Origin: Clostridia bacterium
GTDB taxonomy: Bacteria > Bacillota > Clostridia > Oscillospirales > CAG-272
Assembly: GCA_017395715.1 (NCBI GenBank)
Contig: JAFQNZ010000094.1
Location: 1-6,789, forward strand
Length of the DNA: 6,789 bases
Direction: 5' to 3'
The notes beneath the pieces are model-generated. The model saw nothing but the letters and a program-made list of their open reading frames with translations, did not search any database and was not told the origin of the DNA. Both the position numbers and the translations under genes were made by a program. Below, in pieces: positions 4,375 to 6,789 of this stretch; the stretch's first letter is position 1, and each line of letters opens with the position of its first letter.

Positions 4375-5616
4375 TCAAGTCAACCGATTCTTCTTAAAAT
4401 AGCGCATTGCCAAGAGAAGTACAACCACACCGATGATCGGGAAGAGTGCCGTCACAAGCATACCGGCTTTCAGTCCCACCTGTTCGGCTGTGATGCCCAA
4501 ACGCACCGAAGCCTCTTTGGCAAAGTCACTTGCCGCCACAGTATCGATCACAACGCCCATTAGCTGAGGCGCCGCCGAAGCACCGAGGTCTCCGCCCGCC
4601 GCCATCAAAGCGTAGGCGGCAACGCCCATACCGGGCAGATTTTCTTCCATCATAATGAGACTGCCCGGCCAAAGCATCGAGGTACAAAGACCTGTTAAAA
4701 TGCAGGCAACAAACGCAAGCACAACATTTGACGAAAACGCCACCACGAGATAGCAAGCCGCCGCCCCGCTCATGCCGATGAGCAATACACGAAAGATACG
4801 CTTGCCAAAACGCGCGTAAGAAATGCGCATAAGACCGAGAAGCACAGCAAACATCGCAACGCCGAGAATATCGCCAAGCGCCTTTTCAATGCCAAGAGCG
4901 TTCTCCATGTAACTCGAGATCCAATTGCTCATTACATTTTCGGCACAACTGCCAAAAAAGATACAACCAACACAAAAAGCAAGCCCGACAGCTCTCTTTT
5001 TTGTACCCGAAATGCCGCCTGATGCCTCAGACGACACGAACTCAGGCATGGGCGAGAACATGAACAACACTGCCGAAAACACGGGAAGTGCCGCGAGGAA
5101 ATAGATCAGATAAACCCAATTCTCAAACGAAAAGACTTTCAAAAACAGCGTACTGATCAGCACCATCGTGACAACGCCAAAGGCGTAGAGCGAATGGAGC
5201 ATACTCATATCCCGCTGCGGATTCTCCGACGGCAAAGCGGCGATCGTGGGGCTGAGAAGCACTTCGGAAAGTCCCGATGCCACCGAAAAGATCACCGTGC
5301 CGATCCAAAGTCCGATATACGCGTGACTCGGAAACATCGTGGGCAAAAGCGCGTACAACCCAAGACCGAGTGAAGTCACAAGCGGCGTAAAACGCACGAT
5401 TTTTTTGTAGTCAAAATGCCTCGAAAAAGCCGTGAAAACAAGATCCACCAAAAGCTGTGTGCAGAAATTCGTCAGAACCAACGTGCCGAGCAAAGTATAG
5501 GAAATCCCATACAGCTCACGGAAGGTCACAAACAAAAGCGGCGGCACACAAAAGACCGACGACATGGTAAAATATGCCGAAAAACAGGCAAATCGTGTTC
5601 GGTTGTAATGTTTCAT
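4375..5616 (-). CDS. MFS transporter
   Basis: A 413-residue polytopic membrane protein of the size and hydrophobic pattern of a 12-helix major facilitator transporter, with a charged, Ser/Gly-rich central loop at about residues 190-208 between the two halves. The second half contains glycine-rich helices (for example AAGGDLGASAAPQLMG) as in sugar/drug MFS families. Nothing in the sequence identifies the substrate. The start ATG 5616 has AAGGAT about 10 nt upstream, overlapping the stop of the cyclase gene, which ends 6 nt before it; coupling to the cyclase is likely. The tight cyclase-MFS-deformylase spacing suggests that the transporter imports the cyclase substrate or exports its product (inference). 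Confidence 0.85.
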   Translation of the reverse strand: MKHYNRTRFACFSAYFTMSSVFCVPPLLFVTFRELYGISYTLLGTLVLTNFCTQLLVDLVFTAFSRHFDYKKIVRFTPLVTSLGLGLYALLPTMFPSHAYIGLWIGTVIFSVASGLSEVLLSPTIAALPSENPQRDMSMLHSLYAFGVVTMVLISTLFLKVFSFENWVYLIYFLAALPVFSAVLFMFSPMPEFVSSEASGGISGTKKRAVGLAFCVGCIFFGSCAENVMSNWISSYMENALGIEKALGDILGVAMFAVLLGLMRISYARFGKRIFRVLLIGMSGAAACYLVVAFSSNVVLAFVACILTGLCTSMLWPGSLIMMEENLPGMGVAAYALMAAGGDLGASAAPQLMGVVIDTVAASDFAKEASVRLGITAEQVGLKAGMLVTALFPIIGVVVLLLAMRYFKKNRLT

Positions 5617-5622
5617 GATGTT

Positions 5623-6213
5623 TTATCCTTCTTCATTCTGTGAAATGAGTACCGCACGGCAGGGCGCACCCTCAGCCCCGCCCAAAAGAAGCGGTGCTGC
5701 AAACAGAAAATACACGCCGTCATGCACTCCGGCAAGACGCACACCCTCCAGCAGCACCACGTCAGCTGAAAGAAGCAGCTTGTGTACCGCCATCGGCGCA
5801 TCCTCTGGTCCCACTGTTTGCGATTCGTTGCCAAACAAAAGAATGCCCGCATCGCGAAAAACTTCGGCACCCTCATAGGTAAGCGTGGCATTGCCTTTGA
5901 TTAAAATCCTCTTGACAGACCCTGCCTTTTCAAGAATCGTTTTCGCATCCTTTTCCGTCACAAGCCCCTCGAAAGAGGCAACGTAGCAAAGTCCCACCGT
6001 ATGTTCAAGCGAAAGCGCATCCACCGTTTTGCCGTCCTTGATAAAGTGGCGCGGCGCATCAATATGCGTACCGTTGTGCGCGCACATCGAAAAGGCGGTA
6101 AGGTCATAGAGATCTCCTGCCGCCATGGAAGAAAGCACTTCTCTCTTCGGCGCAGGATCACCGGGATATACCCGACAGCTGAAAACCTCTTGCGTAATAT
6201 CGTAATATTTCAT
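5623..6213 (-). CDS. Cyclase family protein (kynurenine formamidase-like metal hydrolase)
   Basis: A 196-residue cytosolic hydrolase of the cyclase family (Pfam PF04199), which includes kynurenine formamidase KynB. The signature HNGTHIDAPRHF is at residues 46-57, with His46, His50, Asp52 and His56 as the expected metal ligands or catalytic residues. The N-terminus (YYDITQEVFSCRVYPGDP) shows the usual D-T-x-x-YPGDP start of the family, and the length is close to the typical 200-220. ATG 6213 is chosen because AAAGG lies 8 nt upstream; the alternative GTG 6222 overlaps that site. It is the first gene of a three-gene operon with an MFS transporter and a deformylase-like protein, starting from the promoter at 6243-6271. 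No other tryptophan-degradation gene is in the window, so the substrate may be an amide, imide or formamide other than N-formylkynurenine. Confidence 0.88.
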   Translation of the reverse strand: MKYYDITQEVFSCRVYPGDPAPKREVLSSMAAGDLYDLTAFSMCAHNGTHIDAPRHFIKDGKTVDALSLEHTVGLCYVASFEGLVTEKDAKTILEKAGSVKRILIKGNATLTYEGAEVFRDAGILLFGNESQTVGPEDAPMAVHKLLLSADVVLLEGVRLAGVHDGVYFLFAAPLLLGGAEGAPCRAVLISQNEEG

Positions 6214-6242
6214 ATCTGACACCTTTCGGTTTTGTTGCTTTT

Positions 6243-6271
6243 ATGATAGCAAAAAAGCCGGTAAAATGCAA
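6243..6271 (-). promoter_or_regulatory. Sigma-A promoter of the cyclase-MFS-deformylase operon
   Basis: On the minus strand TTGCAT (6266-6271), a 17-bp spacer and TATCAT (6243-6248), followed by a leader of about 25 nt with the AAAGG ribosome binding site. Both boxes are close to consensus. It starts 12 bp after the T run of the upstream terminator, so the operon is transcribed separately from the phosphatase fusion gene. Confidence 0.75.
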
Positions 6272-6283
6272 GTATTTGGGGAG

Positions 6284-6316
6284 AAAAACCCCTCTTCCGT
6301 TTTTGCGGAAAAGGGG
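6284..6316 (-). terminator. Rho-independent terminator of the phosphatase/DUF2179 gene
   Basis: On the minus strand CCCCTTTTCCG (6316-6306) pairs with CGGAAGAGGGG (6299-6289), 11 pairs with one G-T wobble and a 6-nt loop, followed by five T (6288-6284). Confidence 0.92.
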
Positions 6317-6369
6317 CTTGTCTCTTGGAATGTTACGAAACAAAGGCGCATACCATGGAAAAGCCGGGA

Positions 6370-6789
6370 TCAGTTCACCATGCCGTAGCCGCCTGTGTAT
6401 TTGCTGACATCAGAAACTGCCACAAACACATGGTTGTCACAAACCCTGCGGATCTCTTTGAGCACCTTGGGCGCTTCCTTGCGGGAAAGGACCACGAAGA
6501 TCATGTTCATCTTGCCGGTCGAGCCGTAACCGTCAAATACGGTATAGCCCTTGCCGTTTTCGCTTGTCCAAAATGCGGGCGGATTCTGTGGCAGGGCGCA
6601 GGCCGCAAGCAGCATCATAATCGCACCGCCATGCATTATAACCGCCGACTCATAGCATTCACGCGCCATCATATCGCGAACTATCTCCTTAAGGGCTAAA
6701 ACTATACGAGCGGTAAAATCCTTGCTCGATTCGCCCTCGGGCGGCGACGGCATCTGACCCGAAGCCCAAGCCTTATAATCGGGGCGACC
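6370..6789 (-). CDS. C-terminal part of a chimeric protein: histidine phosphatase core joined to a YitT-type DUF2179 domain (5' end outside window)
   Basis: The frame is open to the window edge: 12 codons precede the internal ATG at 6753, reading GRPDYKAWASGQ and continuing PSPPEGESSKDF. 139 residues are visible. Residues 1 to about 78 look like a histidine phosphatase (phosphoglycerate mutase/alpha-ribazole phosphatase superfamily): GES..DFTAR, a long helix, then VIMHGGAIM with the second catalytic His at 53; the RHG motif would be off-window. From about 79-87 (GKGYTVFDG) the protein switches to what reads as the C-terminal DUF2179 domain of YitT-type membrane proteins: DGYGSTGK, IFVVLSRKEAPKVLKEI, VFVAVSDVSKYTGGYG. 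YitT membrane helices are absent. The join lies where the phosphatase pattern NGxGYT and the YitT pattern GxGVTVxDG look alike. It may be a natural fusion, a deletion product or an assembly join. Domain calls are from memory of family patterns. A terminator follows. Confidence 0.65.
   Translation of the reverse strand, partial: GRPDYKAWASGQMPSPPEGESSKDFTARIVLALKEIVRDMMARECYESAVIMHGGAIMMLLAACALPQNPPAFWTSENGKGYTVFDGYGSTGKMNMIFVVLSRKEAPKVLKEIRRVCDNHVFVAVSDVSKYTGGYGMVN

Noticed and set aside
4197..4563. Plus-strand open frames over the deformylase and MFS genes
   Set aside because: They are antisense to genes with clear family motifs and show no recognisable domain or start signal.
6325..6699. 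Plus-strand open frame of 124 codons opposite the phosphatase fusion
   Set aside because: The minus strand encodes clear phosphatase and DUF2179-like motifs in the same interval; the plus frame has no ribosome binding site and starts next to a terminator stem.

Overview
The window looks like a chromosomal segment from a Gram-positive, moderate-GC anaerobe, most likely a gut-type member of the Clostridia. The evidence is the strong AGGAGG-type ribosome binding sites, textbook vegetative (sigma-A) promoters, a SipW-type signal peptidase with its typical substrates, a cysteine-rich surface-protein module common in Clostridia, and a tRNA with an encoded CCA end. Genus-level assignment is not possible from this sequence alone.

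Layout. (1) Positions 2-559 (+) hold the 3' end of a membrane-anchored surface protein that looks like an SGNH/GDSL hydrolase with a Cys-rich tail; a strong terminator follows at 635-664. (2) Positions 560-1023 are a gene-free convergent interval with short inverted repeats and the terminator of the next operon. (3) Positions 1024-3284 (-) hold a three-gene operon: a TasA/CalY-like secreted protein, a SipW-type signal peptidase, and a second, unrelated secreted protein with the same kind of signal peptide. The operon starts at a perfect TTGACA-17-TATAAT promoter and has a hairpin between its first and second genes. (4) Positions 3285-3725 hold no gene but are dense in AT tracts, direct repeats and strong hairpins. 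(5) Positions 3726-3801 (-) encode tRNA-Pro(GGG), with its own promoter and a terminator hairpin abutting the CCA end. That hairpin is the core of a 100-bp imperfect palindrome, because the facing sequence on the + strand is a decayed copy of the tRNA 3' half. (6) Positions 3947-6271 (-) hold an operon of a cyclase-family (kynurenine formamidase-like) hydrolase, an MFS transporter and a short divergent peptide deformylase. (7) Positions 6370-6789 (-) hold the 3' part of what appears to be a histidine phosphatase whose C-terminus has been replaced in frame by a YitT-type DUF2179 domain; a good terminator follows.

How the genes work together. The SipW operon is self-contained: a dedicated peptidase is encoded between two proteins carrying the signal peptides it should cleave, which suggests an extracellular fibre or matrix system related to but arranged differently from Bacillus tapA-sipW-tasA. 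The cyclase-MFS-deformylase set is one transcription unit with tight spacing; a link through amide or formyl chemistry is only a guess. The most unusual observations are the phosphatase/DUF2179 chimera, the inverted duplication of the tRNA 3' end, and the SipW operon with two dissimilar substrates.
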